From: JAWXBR01 sp046595995
Lineage (GTDB): Bacteria > Bacteroidota > Ignavibacteria > Kapaibacteriales > Kapaibacteriaceae
Direction of reading: 5' to 3'
Length of the DNA: 64,000 nt
Assembly: GCA_046595995.1 (NCBI GenBank)
Contig: JBKJNB010000116.1
Span: forward strand, 57,226 to 121,225
This document shows, in pieces, positions 16,121 through 25,100 of the stretch (position 1 is the first letter of the stretch; each line of letters starts with the position of its first letter). The notes below the pieces were generated by a model that saw only the letters and a program-made list of their open reading frames with translations, was not told the DNA's origin and ran no database searches. The position numbers and the translations under genes were made by a program.

Positions 16121-16906
16121 TCATTTCGTGATAGGGGTGTCAAGATCAATCGTGAGTCCATCGAACGCTAGACGAACGTGTGGAGGCAAGTAAGCATCAC
16201 CTTCAGAGTGCTTTACCTGGTGCGCAATGTGCGTTAGATATGTGATGCGCGGATTGAGTTGGTCGACAATAGCCAACGCCTGATCGATCGTGAAATGTGT
16301 TGTATGAGCTTTCCAGCGCAGACCGTCGAGAACGAGCACATCGAGCCCCATGAGCAGCCCCATACTAGCCTCTGGTATTGCGTTTGTATCGGTGCAGTAT
16401 GCAAGGTTGCCAATGCGATATCCGTTGACTTGGATTGAGCCGTGCAACATCGGAATCGGCAAGAATGTTAAGTCGCCGATCGTGAACGCACTGCTGTCAA
16501 TCACGTGTATGTTTACTTTGGGCACACCGCCACCGAGTTGTTCTGGCTCGTTGAAGGCGTATGGGAATGTCTGCTTAACAATCTCGATGGTACGGGGCAT
16601 CCCATAAATGGGAAGGGGCTTTCCGTTGCGGAAGTTATACGGCCGTATATCGTCAAAGCCACCGATATGATCGAAGTGATGATGCGTGAATACAATCGCA
16701 TCGATGTCCATGACGGCATGCATCAGCATCTGCTGACGAAAGTCAGGCGAGGTGTCGATGACGACTGTGGTGGTGGCAGTTTGCAGCAGGAGAGAAGTCC
16801 GTAGACGCTTGTCGTGCGGATCTTCCGAGCGACAGGTTGCGCAGTCGCATGCAACAGAAGGAACGCCTGTTGATGTACCGCTTCCGAGAACTGTTGCGCG
16901 CATCAT
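16121..16906 (-). CDS. MBL-fold metallohydrolase, PhnP-like
   Basis: This is a 261-residue metallo-beta-lactamase-fold hydrolase. It starts VLGSGTSTGVPSVACDCATC, with the Cys cluster that binds an extra structural zinc in PhnP-like enzymes. The metal site FTHHHFDHIGG, the later H in MLHGSIQVNG and D in YCTDTN are visible. PhnP acts on cyclic phosphodiesters, and other relatives act on small phosphodiesters or unknown substrates, so activity is not assigned. It is the last gene of the minus-strand run from nif3 to lipA, starting 15 bases after lipA ends. Confidence 0.85.
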   Translation of the reverse strand: MMRATVLGSGTSTGVPSVACDCATCRSEDPHDKRLRTSLLLQTATTTVVIDTSPDFRQQMLMHAVMDIDAIVFTHHHFDHIGGFDDIRPYNFRNGKPLPIYGMPRTIEIVKQTFPYAFNEPEQLGGGVPKVNIHVIDSSAFTIGDLTFLPIPMLHGSIQVNGYRIGNLAYCTDTNAIPEASMGLLMGLDVLVLDGLRWKAHTTHFTIDQALAIVDQLNPRITYLTHIAHQVKHSEGDAYLPPHVRLAFDGLTIDLDTPITK

Positions 16907-16921
16907 TGAGAACGGTGACCG

Positions 16922-17812
16922 TCAGACGTGACGTTCAGCGTGGTAGGAACTGCGGACCAGAGGGCCGGACTCAACAATACCGAAGCCCATGGCTAGCCCA
17001 ACCGTTTCGTAATGCTTAAACTCATCTGGGTGGACAAATCGATCGACTGGAAGGTGATTTTTGGTTGGCTGCAGATACTGGCCAAGCGTGAGGACGTCAA
17101 CATGAACACTACGAAGGTCACGCATGACTGCCAATACTTCATCGGGTTGCTCACCAAGCCCCAGCATAACGCCAGTCTTCGTTCTCATGCCACAACGCTT
17201 TGCTTCGGCCAGTAGGTCGAGCGACCACTGGTAACGGCCTTGGGGACGTACACGTTTGTATAAGCGCGGAACGGTTTCGGTGTTGTGGTTGAGCACGTCT
17301 GGGCGTGCATCGATGATTCGATGTAGGTTCTGCATGTTGCCCTTGAAGTCGGGAACAAGAACTTCGATGGTTGTATTCGGGCTGGCGGATCGCACCTCGG
17401 CAATTGTCTGTGCCCATATCTCCGAGCCACCATCTTTTAGCTCGTCGCGATTCACTGATGTTATAACGGCGTGTTTGAGGCCCATTGCCTGAACGGCTTC
17501 TCCGACACGGCGGGGCTCATCAAGGTCAACAGCCAGAGGACGTCCCGTCTTCACTGCACAGAATCCACACGATCGTGTACACGTGTCACCGTGAATCATG
17601 AATGTTGCCGTGCCCGCGTTCCAACACTCACTAATGTTCGGGCAACGAGCTTCCTCGCACACAGTGTGAAGCGCTTTGCTCCTCATCATGGTTTTAAGGC
17701 GTGCGTAATCTTCGCCACCCGGGGCTTTAACCTTCAGCCACTCGGGGCGGCGCGGCTCAGCGCCGGGCGAGGTGAGAACTGGCAGTTCAATGATCGTAGT
17801 GGTGGGTTTCAT
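16922..17812 (-). CDS. lipA: Lipoyl synthase
   Basis: This radical-SAM enzyme inserts two sulfurs into octanoyl groups on lipoyl-dependent enzymes. It has 296 residues. The auxiliary-cluster cysteines C52, C57 and C63 (VCEEARCPNISEC) and the radical-SAM cysteines C78, C82 and C85 (DTCTRSCGFCAV) are all present. The serine ligand that usually closes the protein (RSSYHAE) is also there. The start ATG overlaps the stop of the upstream TolB-like gene (ATGA). No lipB is present. Confidence 0.97.
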   Translation of the reverse strand: MKPTTTIIELPVLTSPGAEPRRPEWLKVKAPGGEDYARLKTMMRSKALHTVCEEARCPNISECWNAGTATFMIHGDTCTRSCGFCAVKTGRPLAVDLDEPRRVGEAVQAMGLKHAVITSVNRDELKDGGSEIWAQTIAEVRSASPNTTIEVLVPDFKGNMQNLHRIIDARPDVLNHNTETVPRLYKRVRPQGRYQWSLDLLAEAKRCGMRTKTGVMLGLGEQPDEVLAVMRDLRSVHVDVLTLGQYLQPTKNHLPVDRFVHPDEFKHYETVGLAMGFGIVESGPLVRSSYHAERHV

Positions 17813-18309
17813 TCAAGGAGAGCCGGATATAGCTTCTTAACAATAACAGGAATTGCTTCCATGTACGTAGTAGGCGTTTTATAAATATCCTTAGCAAAGC
17901 AGGTATCGTGAGGCATGCGTGTGTACATATCGTATACGTATGCATTCATCAATACGCGGTCTCCACGAAGGAAATAATTACCCTGCACTACCATCACTGC
18001 ACGCAAGCCCTTCACTGCCTTCCAAACATCAGACTGGTACTGGGGATTAGTAGGATCGAGATTGAGTTCGCTAATGGCCATTTCTACTGAGTCGTGCGGT
18101 ACAATCACAAACTTCGTTTGTGAAGGATCGGTACCCATGATAGCCTTCGTGAGCGAATCTGATAATTGCATCGACCATGCGTTGTATCTGATTTCACCGT
18201 CCATATTTCGAAACGGCAGCACGACGACACGTGTCTGGGCGACACCTGCCACAGCAGCGAATAACATCAAGACGGCACACAGGCTTAGCATCTGAAATGG
18301 ACGAGGCAT
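17809..18309 (-). CDS. Exported TolB/FlgO-like protein of unknown function
   Basis: This is about 166 residues with a signal peptide (MPRPFQMLSLCAVLMLFAAVAGVAQ). The mature part begins TRVVVLPFRNMDGEIRYNAW, resembling the N-terminal domain of TolB-like, FlgO or CsgG-like proteins that start V-x-V-L-P-F. It then has helices and strands typical of that small alpha/beta fold. ATG 18309 is preferred; an in-frame GTG at 18315 would give a GTGA overlap with the upstream Hpt gene. It is coupled to lipA downstream. The function is not known; a periplasmic or outer-membrane-associated role is likely. Confidence 0.65.
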   Translation of the reverse strand: MPRPFQMLSLCAVLMLFAAVAGVAQTRVVVLPFRNMDGEIRYNAWSMQLSDSLTKAIMGTDPSQTKFVIVPHDSVEMAISELNLDPTNPQYQSDVWKAVKGLRAVMVVQGNYFLRGDRVLMNAYVYDMYTRMPHDTCFAKDIYKTPTTYMEAIPVIVKKLYPALLE

Positions 18310-18311
18310 AG

Positions 18312-18644
18312 TCACTCCGGCGATGAGTCGTTCGCCAATCGTTGTTTCATCCCATAGAGGATGAGTTTTAACGCTTTAATCTTTTCGAGAAGACCGTCCC
18401 AATTCTCAGCTTGTGCTTCGTGCATTATCTCCTTGCCTAACAAGGACAGGTCTTTGAAGCCGAACTGAAGAAAGGAACCCTTTATTGTGTGACCAAGACG
18501 GTTCAACTCTTCAACATTGTGTCGCTCGAGCATTGCATCGAACGGTTCGTGTAAATCGACAAGCCATTGCTCGACGAATTCCGGAAGGAATTCAACGAGC
18601 ACGGGGTCGGTTGGCCACTGGTCGGGCACTGAATAGGAATGCAT
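18312..18644 (-). CDS. Orphan Hpt (histidine phosphotransfer) domain protein
   Basis: This is about 110 residues of predicted helical bundle with the Hpt signature LNRLGHTIKGSFLQFGF. The phospho-accepting histidine would be H52, followed by K-G-S as in phosphorelay proteins. There is no kinase or receiver domain in the same protein or nearby, so its partner is elsewhere. ATG 18644 is chosen because an upstream ATG at 18713 would lie inside the RNase P RNA. It starts two bases after the apparent 3' end of rnpB. Confidence 0.75.
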   Translation of the reverse strand: MHSYSVPDQWPTDPVLVEFLPEFVEQWLVDLHEPFDAMLERHNVEELNRLGHTIKGSFLQFGFKDLSLLGKEIMHEAQAENWDGLLEKIKALKLILYGMKQRLANDSSPE

Positions 18645-18646
18645 GA

Positions 18647-19068
18647 CGCGATCGGAAACGGAAGGCTCCTGTAAGCCGAATTCTGTCTTCCCGACAAGCG
18701 GGGAGGCAGTCATTTATCTGGGACCGTCGTTGCCGACGGCCTCAAGCGATCTACCCGAACCAGGTGGCCGAAACCGGAATGAGAACGACACTCCAGCGCC
18801 GAAGCGCTCCTGGTTCTGCTTGATCTTGCTCCGCACGGGGTTTGCCAAGCCGACTGGTCACCCAGCCGCTGGTAGGCTCTTACCCCACCGTTTCACCCTT
18901 ACCGCACTTACGTTCGGCGGTTTGTTTTCTGTTGCACTTTCCGTCGACTCCGGCTTTCGCCGTCATCGCCTTTCCGTTAGAAAGCGTGCTGTTCTGTAGA
19001 GTTCGGACTTTCCTCTTGCAGAGTAAACTCTACAAGCGACTGCCCGTCACCCCCAATTGTCCGACCGC
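18647..19068 (-). ncRNA. rnpB: RNase P RNA (type A)
   Basis: This is the catalytic RNA for tRNA 5' maturation. On the minus strand GAGGAAAGTCCGAACTC near the 5' end and ACAGAATTCGGCTTA near the 3' end are the universal rnpB landmarks. CACCAGCGGC-like and GGTAAGAGCC segments in between fit the specificity and catalytic domains. The ends were set by a terminal helix: CGCGGTCGGA (5') pairs with TCCGATCGCG (3'), and inside it AATTGGGGG pairs largely with CCTTCCGTT. The length is then about 420 nt. The exact ends are uncertain by 10-20 nt. It lies between the zinc-ribbon gene (ends 19070) and the Hpt gene (starts 18644). Confidence 0.93.
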
Positions 19069-19069
19069 G

Positions 19070-19810
19070 TCAAACGTTCCCTTCAACTACAGCGGTTACG
19101 TCCACGGCAATATCCTCACTATAGAGAATGCGACCGCAGTTTTCGCAGGTGTAGATTTTTTCCCGATTGTATTTCATTTCCATGATGCGCTGTGACGGAA
19201 TAGCGGAATAACATCCCGAGCAACTGTTTTTGCGCAGAGGTACGACGGCTTCGCGATGGAACGTACGTATGCGTTCGTATTCAATTTCAAGTGAGCTCTC
19301 GATTTGAGGAACGAGCTTACGACGGATTGCGATATACTTCTTCAGTTCATCGTTTTGGTCTCCCGACAACTCTTCGAGTTCCTTCTCTTTTTCGGTAAGC
19401 ACTTCCTTTGCTTCGTCGAGCTCACGCTGCTGTTGCTCAAGCGTTGCCCGCAGGTTTTCTTCACGTACGTGTCCGGTTCTCAGCGCCTCCTCAAGATCTG
19501 CGCGCTTAACCTTACTGCCTTCCATCTCTTTTGTTATAGCATCGAATTCCCGATTGTTCTTCACCTGGAATTGTTGCTCGGCCAGGCGCGCTTCTTTGTC
19601 CTGAAGCTCCTGCATCGTTACGTGAGCAGTGCCCCGAAGGTGTTCTAGATCGCGCAGTGCCTGCTGTGTTGCTTCGGCAACTTGCAGGCGTTCGCGTACG
19701 ATCGTCTCGTGGCGCTTGACAATCGCTGGCAGGTCACCGAGGTCATCGTGCAAATCGTCGAGCTGCGCATCTACAGCTGACAGCTGTGCCAAAAGGGAAA
19801 TTTGTTGCAT
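19070..19810 (-). CDS. Coiled-coil protein with C4 zinc ribbon (DUF164 type)
   Basis: This is 246 residues. Residues 1-180 are a long charged coiled coil rich in Glu, Lys, Leu and Gln. The C-terminus has a zinc ribbon with two Cys pairs, CSGCYSAIP and YTCENCGRILY. This architecture is widespread and usually annotated as a C4-type zinc-ribbon protein, with a proposed but unsettled nucleic-acid-related role. It follows the Nif3-like gene by eight bases and directly precedes rnpB. Nif3 next to DUF164 is a recurrent pair in bacteria (established knowledge). Confidence 0.85.
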   Translation of the reverse strand: MQQISLLAQLSAVDAQLDDLHDDLGDLPAIVKRHETIVRERLQVAEATQQALRDLEHLRGTAHVTMQELQDKEARLAEQQFQVKNNREFDAITKEMEGSKVKRADLEEALRTGHVREENLRATLEQQQRELDEAKEVLTEKEKELEELSGDQNDELKKYIAIRRKLVPQIESSLEIEYERIRTFHREAVVPLRKNSCSGCYSAIPSQRIMEMKYNREKIYTCENCGRILYSEDIAVDVTAVVEGNV

Positions 19811-19818
19811 GACGCGTC

Positions 19819-20622
19819 CTACTGAGTAAATGAATGCGTAAGGGAATGGATGCGCTCGGGTACTGACCAGCGCGCGGGATTGGTGACGACGCTCGTTGCG
19901 CGCATCTTGGCATCGCCAAACAGATGCGGTCGAATAGCATGCACCAGACCTTCAGGAACGAATTGCTCCATCTCGTAATGACCGGGATCGGCAAGACCTA
20001 TAACACCGTCGGCACCGTGAAACGCGTGGTACTTGACGTCCGCCGTAATAAAGACATCGACAGAGCTCTGTAGAGCCCTATTGAACAAAGACATACCGCT
20101 GCCGCCTACGAGGGCAACACGGTTCACTACCTCCGTTGGCGGTGCGACGTAACGCACGGGTCCGCCACACACATCGGCTAGATGCTTGACAAACGTGGCG
20201 AAGGGTATTGCCTGCGCTGTCGCAATCAATCCCATACCCGATACGTCGAGTGACGCTACCGGGCTAAGACCTAGACGGAGAGCAAGCACATGATTCGTAC
20301 CCTGAGGAAAAACGTCAAACCAAGTATGTACGCATATCAGCCCAATGTCTCGCTCTATCAGTGCACACAGGAGTCGTCCGACACGGTCGTTGCGATCCAG
20401 ACGCGTCAGAGGAGCGTAGATAAGCGGATGGAACGTCAATATGACGTCGCAGTCGATTTCGTCAGCTTCTTGAAGGACAGCATCGGTCACTTCGAGACAT
20501 ACCAGAACATTACGAGCGGTACCACGACGTGAAGCAACCTGCATTCCGATGTTGTCACCAGGCAACGCTGTCGCTGGGGGCAGCACAAAGTCAACGACGC
20601 GGTGAAATTCGCTCAACTGCAT
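19819..20622 (-). CDS. Nif3-like dinuclear metal centre protein
   Basis: This is a 267-residue protein of the Nif3/YbgI family, hexameric rings with a two-metal site. Motifs seen are GDNIGMQV, ILTFHPLIYAPL (metal His), ICVHTWFDVFPQGTNHVLA (metal His; the family usually has HTNLD) and the C-terminal GHYEMEQF, close to the family's G-H-x-x-x-E metal motif. Proposed roles include GTP cyclohydrolase-like activity and metal handling, but none is settled. The middle PII-like insertion of longer members is missing. It heads the minus-strand run that includes rnpB. Confidence 0.85.
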   Translation of the reverse strand: MQLSEFHRVVDFVLPPATALPGDNIGMQVASRRGTARNVLVCLEVTDAVLQEADEIDCDVILTFHPLIYAPLTRLDRNDRVGRLLCALIERDIGLICVHTWFDVFPQGTNHVLALRLGLSPVASLDVSGMGLIATAQAIPFATFVKHLADVCGGPVRYVAPPTEVVNRVALVGGSGMSLFNRALQSSVDVFITADVKYHAFHGADGVIGLADPGHYEMEQFVPEGLVHAIRPHLFGDAKMRATSVVTNPARWSVPERIHSLTHSFTQ

Positions 20623-20701
20623 AGGACGACTAAACTACGGAACCCATGGGTATTTACCTTGTTATCCACACGCACGCTCGCGTAACTACGATCTTCATGA
20701 G

Positions 20702-21448
20702 ATGACTATTTTAGAGCAAGTGCAAAATGTCCGCCACCTATATCGCCTCTTTTTCGCCGCTATGCTGTTCGTTGCTACAACATCATTGCAGGCGCAGATT
20801 ACGGGCGAAGAACCAACGACGACGGACAGCGTCATGGTTTTCGAACCTGCAGAACCACTCATCGGCGGCATCGACCTTGATGCACCAGCCAAGCGTGGCA
20901 TCGGTCTCGATCTACTGTTTTCAGCAAGTGGTTGGGGTATTGGCGGCTTCATTCAACAAGAGCTCACGACCAACCTAAGTGGCTTCTTGCATCTCGGCAT
21001 ATCGGGGCGCCGCAACACGGATGAATTTGAGAATGCCTTTCTTGGTCCAATTCCCGTTGTATCGAATAAAGTAAACCGATTGTTTATGATACCGTTTACA
21101 ATCGGTGCTCAGTACCGAGTGTTTCGCGATGCCTTACAGGAGACGTTCAGGCCGTTTGTCAGCTTGGGTGTTACTCCCACGTACATCATGTCTACGCCGT
21201 ACATACGCGATGGACAGTACTACGATTTCTTCGCCGCATTTGGTCACGCGACGAGCTACGTCCGCCTTGGCGGCGTCATTGGCGTGGGTTCGTTCTTTGG
21301 CAGTCCGGCGACCGGCAGTCTCATTGGCGTTCAATTGCGATACTTCGCAATACCATTTGGTGGTAGCGGTATCGAGAGCGTTCGCAACAATCCCGTCCGA
21401 GATTTCGGCGGCATCTTCCTGTCGCTGACCATCGGCCATGCATATTGA
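20702..21448 (+). CDS. Predicted outer-membrane barrel protein
   Basis: This is 248 residues with a signal peptide ending in LQAQ (around residue 33). Alternating beta-strand pattern follows, ending with an aromatic-containing strand (FLSLTIGHAY). Segments such as GGFIQQELTTNLSGFLHLGISGRRN and PFVSLGVTPTYI are typical of small outer-membrane barrels of Bacteroidota/Chlorobiota. No specific function is recognised. It overlaps the trmO start by 11 bases. Confidence 0.6.
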   Translation: MTILEQVQNVRHLYRLFFAAMLFVATTSLQAQITGEEPTTTDSVMVFEPAEPLIGGIDLDAPAKRGIGLDLLFSASGWGIGGFIQQELTTNLSGFLHLGISGRRNTDEFENAFLGPIPVVSNKVNRLFMIPFTIGAQYRVFRDALQETFRPFVSLGVTPTYIMSTPYIRDGQYYDFFAAFGHATSYVRLGGVIGVGSFFGSPATGSLIGVQLRYFAIPFGGSGIESVRNNPVRDFGGIFLSLTIGHAY

Positions 21449-22136
21449 AATTGAACCGATTGGTGTCATGCGGACATCATTTCGGTCGAAGTACGATGCT
21501 CCTCGTCAGCCCGGCCTTTATGAAAGTGCGCCTGAGGCTTTTGTCGACTTACACCCTCACAAGAACTTCGAACAAGCGCTTCATGACCTAGGCGGCTTCG
21601 AGCGAATATGGATACTGTCATGGTTCGATCAGGTATCGGGCTGGAAGCCCAAGGTGCTTCCTCCGAGGAGCTATGGTAAGCGCGGTGTCTTCGCAACGCG
21701 GTCCCCCCATCGGCCAAATCCAATTGGGTTAAGTGTAGCACGACTGCTGGAGGTAGCCGGGCGCCGGTTGATTATTGCGGATACCGATTTACTAGATGGT
21801 ACTCCAGTGCTTGACATTAAGCCATATGTGCCTTATGCCGATGCATTCCCGGATAGCGTCGCAGGGTGGCTGACCTCAGACATTCGCAATACGATATACA
21901 CGATAACGTATGAACCCGATGCATTCAGAGACATACCTGTTGAGAGCGTGGAGCGGCTACAACTACACGTAGAGCGCATCCTCGGACTCGATCCGATGCC
22001 GCACCCATATCGAAGAACGCGAAAGCTAAAGGACAACACGTACGTGCTTGCAGTGCGTCAGATTAGAGTTTACTACACTGTCATCGACAATGTCATATCT
22101 GTCACCGCAGTGGTAGACCTGACGTCCACGCCGTAA
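21438..22136 (+). CDS. trmO: tRNA m6t6A37 methyltransferase
   Basis: This SAM-dependent enzyme methylates t6A at position 37 of threonine tRNAs (TsaA/YaeB/TrmO family). It has 232 residues. Family motifs are IGVMRTSFRSKYDAPRQPG at the start, GFERIWILSWF, GVFATRSPHRPNPIGLS (the hallmark) and DLLDGTPVLDIKPYVPYADA. A C-terminal extension of about 90 residues follows, as in E. coli TrmO. The start overlaps the upstream barrel gene by 11 bases and metH follows after 34 bases. Confidence 0.93.
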   Translation: MHIEIEPIGVMRTSFRSKYDAPRQPGLYESAPEAFVDLHPHKNFEQALHDLGGFERIWILSWFDQVSGWKPKVLPPRSYGKRGVFATRSPHRPNPIGLSVARLLEVAGRRLIIADTDLLDGTPVLDIKPYVPYADAFPDSVAGWLTSDIRNTIYTITYEPDAFRDIPVESVERLQLHVERILGLDPMPHPYRRTRKLKDNTYVLAVRQIRVYYTVIDNVISVTAVVDLTSTP

Positions 22137-22170
22137 GTTTGTCGCAGTACAGCACCAGCAGCACATCTAC

Positions 22171-25100
22171 ATGACCGACATACGCTCGCTCTTACAGCGA
22201 CGAATATTATTGCTCGACGGCGCAATGGCGACGATGATCCAGCGCTTGAACCTCACGGAAGAAGACTTTCGAGGCCGTCGATTTACAAATCACAGCTTGT
22301 CCCTAAAGGGCAACAACGACTTGCTCGTGCTCACGCAGCCCGATGCAATTCGTTCCATTCATACTGCCTATCTCGAAGCCGGCTCCGACATTGTCGAAAC
22401 GAACACGTTTAATAGCACAAGCATAGCGCAGGCAGATTATGCCATGGAGCATGTAGTCCGCGAATTGAATCGCGAAGCAGCGCGACTCGCGCGCGAGGCC
22501 GCTGATGCCATGACCATAAAGACCCCTGGCAAGCCCCGTTTCGTAGCCGGCGCAATGGGTCCGATGAACAAGAGTTTGTCGCTGTCGCCTGACGTAAATG
22601 ACCCTGGTTTCCGCGCTGCTACATTTGCGCAGGTACGCGATGCATACAAAGAACAGATAATGGGTCTGGTCGAAGGGGGCATCGATTTGCTGCTTATTGA
22701 AACGGTCTTTGATACGCTAAATGCAAAGGCAGCAATCAAAGCCATCGCAGAGTTGGCCGCGGGTGATGAGAACGGGCTTCCCGATACCGCGACGAGGGAG
22801 CGGTTGCAGAGTATGCCGATAATGATTTCGGGAACGATTACCGATTTGTCCGGACGAACATTGTCAGGTCAAACGCCGGCTGCGTTTTGGATTTCACTGC
22901 AGCATACACCAAACCTTTTATCGTTTGGTTTGAATTGCGCACTTGGTTCTGCAATGATGCGTCCGTACATCGAAGAGGTCAGCACGGTTGCCACGGCTTT
23001 CGTTTCATTGTACCCCAACGCAGGACTGCCGAACGCAATGGGTGGCTACGACGAAACGCCTGAGTATATGGCGGAACAGGCACGGATTTACGCTGAAGCA
23101 GGCTTCCTGAATATTGTTGGTGGCTGCTGTGGCACCACACCTGAACACATACGAGCAATGGCAGAAGCCGTACGGGCTGTGGCACCGCGCCGTATTCCTG
23201 AGCGACCAGCATATCTGCGCCTTTCGGGCCTCGAGCCCCTTGAACTACGTCCAGAGACCAACTTCGTAAACGTCGGCGAGCGCACGAACGTAACGGGCTC
23301 GCGTGCGTTTGCAAAACTTGTTCTGAACGACGATTACGAGAAGGCAGTAGACATCGCGCGACAGCAAGTTGAAAATGGTGCGCAGATCATCGACATAAAT
23401 ATGGACGAGGGAATGCTTGATGGAGTGAAGGCGATGCAGACCTTCATCAACCTCATTGCGTCTGAGCCTGACATCGCACGTGTGCCTTTCATGGTCGACT
23501 CGTCGAAGTGGTCTGTGCTTGAAGCTGGTCTCGCATGTATGCAAGGCAAGGGCATCGTGAATTCACTGTCGCTGAAGGATGGTGAAGATGAATTCAAACG
23601 ACGAGCAACGATCTGTCGCGATTTCGGTGCTGCGATAATCGTTATGGCTTTCGATGAACAGGGTCAGGCAGACACATTCGAACGGCGTATTGAAATCTGC
23701 GAACGCGCGTATCGCATTCTAACAATCGATGTTGGTCTTTTGCCACAAGACATTGTCTTCGACCCAAACATTCTTACCGTTGCTACGGGCATGGACGAGC
23801 ACAATGGTTATGCTGTAGACTATCTGCGCACGGCGCATTGGATTAAAGCGAACCTGCCCCTTTGCAAAATCAGCGGCGGCGTATCGAACATTTCGTTTTC
23901 GTTCCGCGGCAACGAACCTGTGCGGCGTGCAATGCATACTGCCTTTCTTTACCATGCCATTCAGGCAGGTATGGATATGGGCATTGTGAATGCGGGGCAG
24001 ATTGACGTTTACGATGAGATTCCCAAAGACCTGCTTGAGCTTGTTGAAGATGTGCTTCTAAATCGACGACCGGACGCAACCGAACGCCTGGTGGCTGCTG
24101 CAGACTCCGTCAAGGCAAAGGAGTTAGATCCGGTTGCAATTCAGGCGTGGCGCAACGACCATGTCGATGAACGGTTGAAGCATGCGCTTGTGAAAGGCAT
24201 AACCGAGTACATCGATGTTGATGTCGAAGAGGCACGTCACAACTACACGTCGCCACTGTCCATCATCGAAGGACCGTTGATGTCGGGCATGAATGAAGTC
24301 GGCGATTTGTTTGGTGCGGGTAAGATGTTTCTTCCTCAGGTTGTAAAGTCTGCGCGTGTGATGAAGAAAGCCGTTGCCTATCTGCTCCCGTACATGGAAG
24401 AAGAGAAACTCAGGAGTGGTACCGCGCGACAGCCCGTCGGCACAATCGTACTTGCAACGGTGAAAGGCGACGTACACGACATCGGAAAGAATATTGTTGG
24501 AGTCGTGCTTGCTTGTAATAACTGGAGAGTTGTCGACCTTGGTGTGATGGTTTCTTCCGAGCGTATCCTCGATAGCGCCGTGGCCGAAGGGGCGGACATC
24601 ATTGGGTTGTCGGGATTGATCACCCCATCGCTTGATGAGATGGTGCATGTCGTTAAAGAACTGGAGCGTAGGGGCTTCACAACACCTGTGCTTATCGGCG
24701 GTGCAACAACATCGAAGACACATACGGCTGTCAAGATCACACCGTCATACAACAGCGCCGTTCTGCATGTACTTGACGCTTCACGTGCCGTACCGGTGGC
24801 GAGTGCTCTGGTGCGCGAGAAGGGCAACCAAGTATATCTCGACGCCATCCGATCAGAATACAACGACGTCCGCCTAGAATACAGCCGACGCGCTGGTACG
24901 AAGGAGTACTTATCTCTCGACGACGCGAGAGCGAATCGCTTTGCACTATCGTTCATCGATACGTCAACCCCTGTAGAACCACGAACGATGGGTGTTACGG
25001 CGTTTGATACAGTTGATCTAGCTGTTCTGAGGCCGTTCATCGACTGGACGCCATTCTTCCAGGCTTGGGAGTTAAGAGGACGACATCCCGACATTTTCGA

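Noticed and set aside
18643..18999. Plus-strand frames over the rnpB locus
   Set aside because: The landmarks of RNase P RNA on the minus strand explain this segment; the peptides are low-complexity Ser/Pro/Leu.
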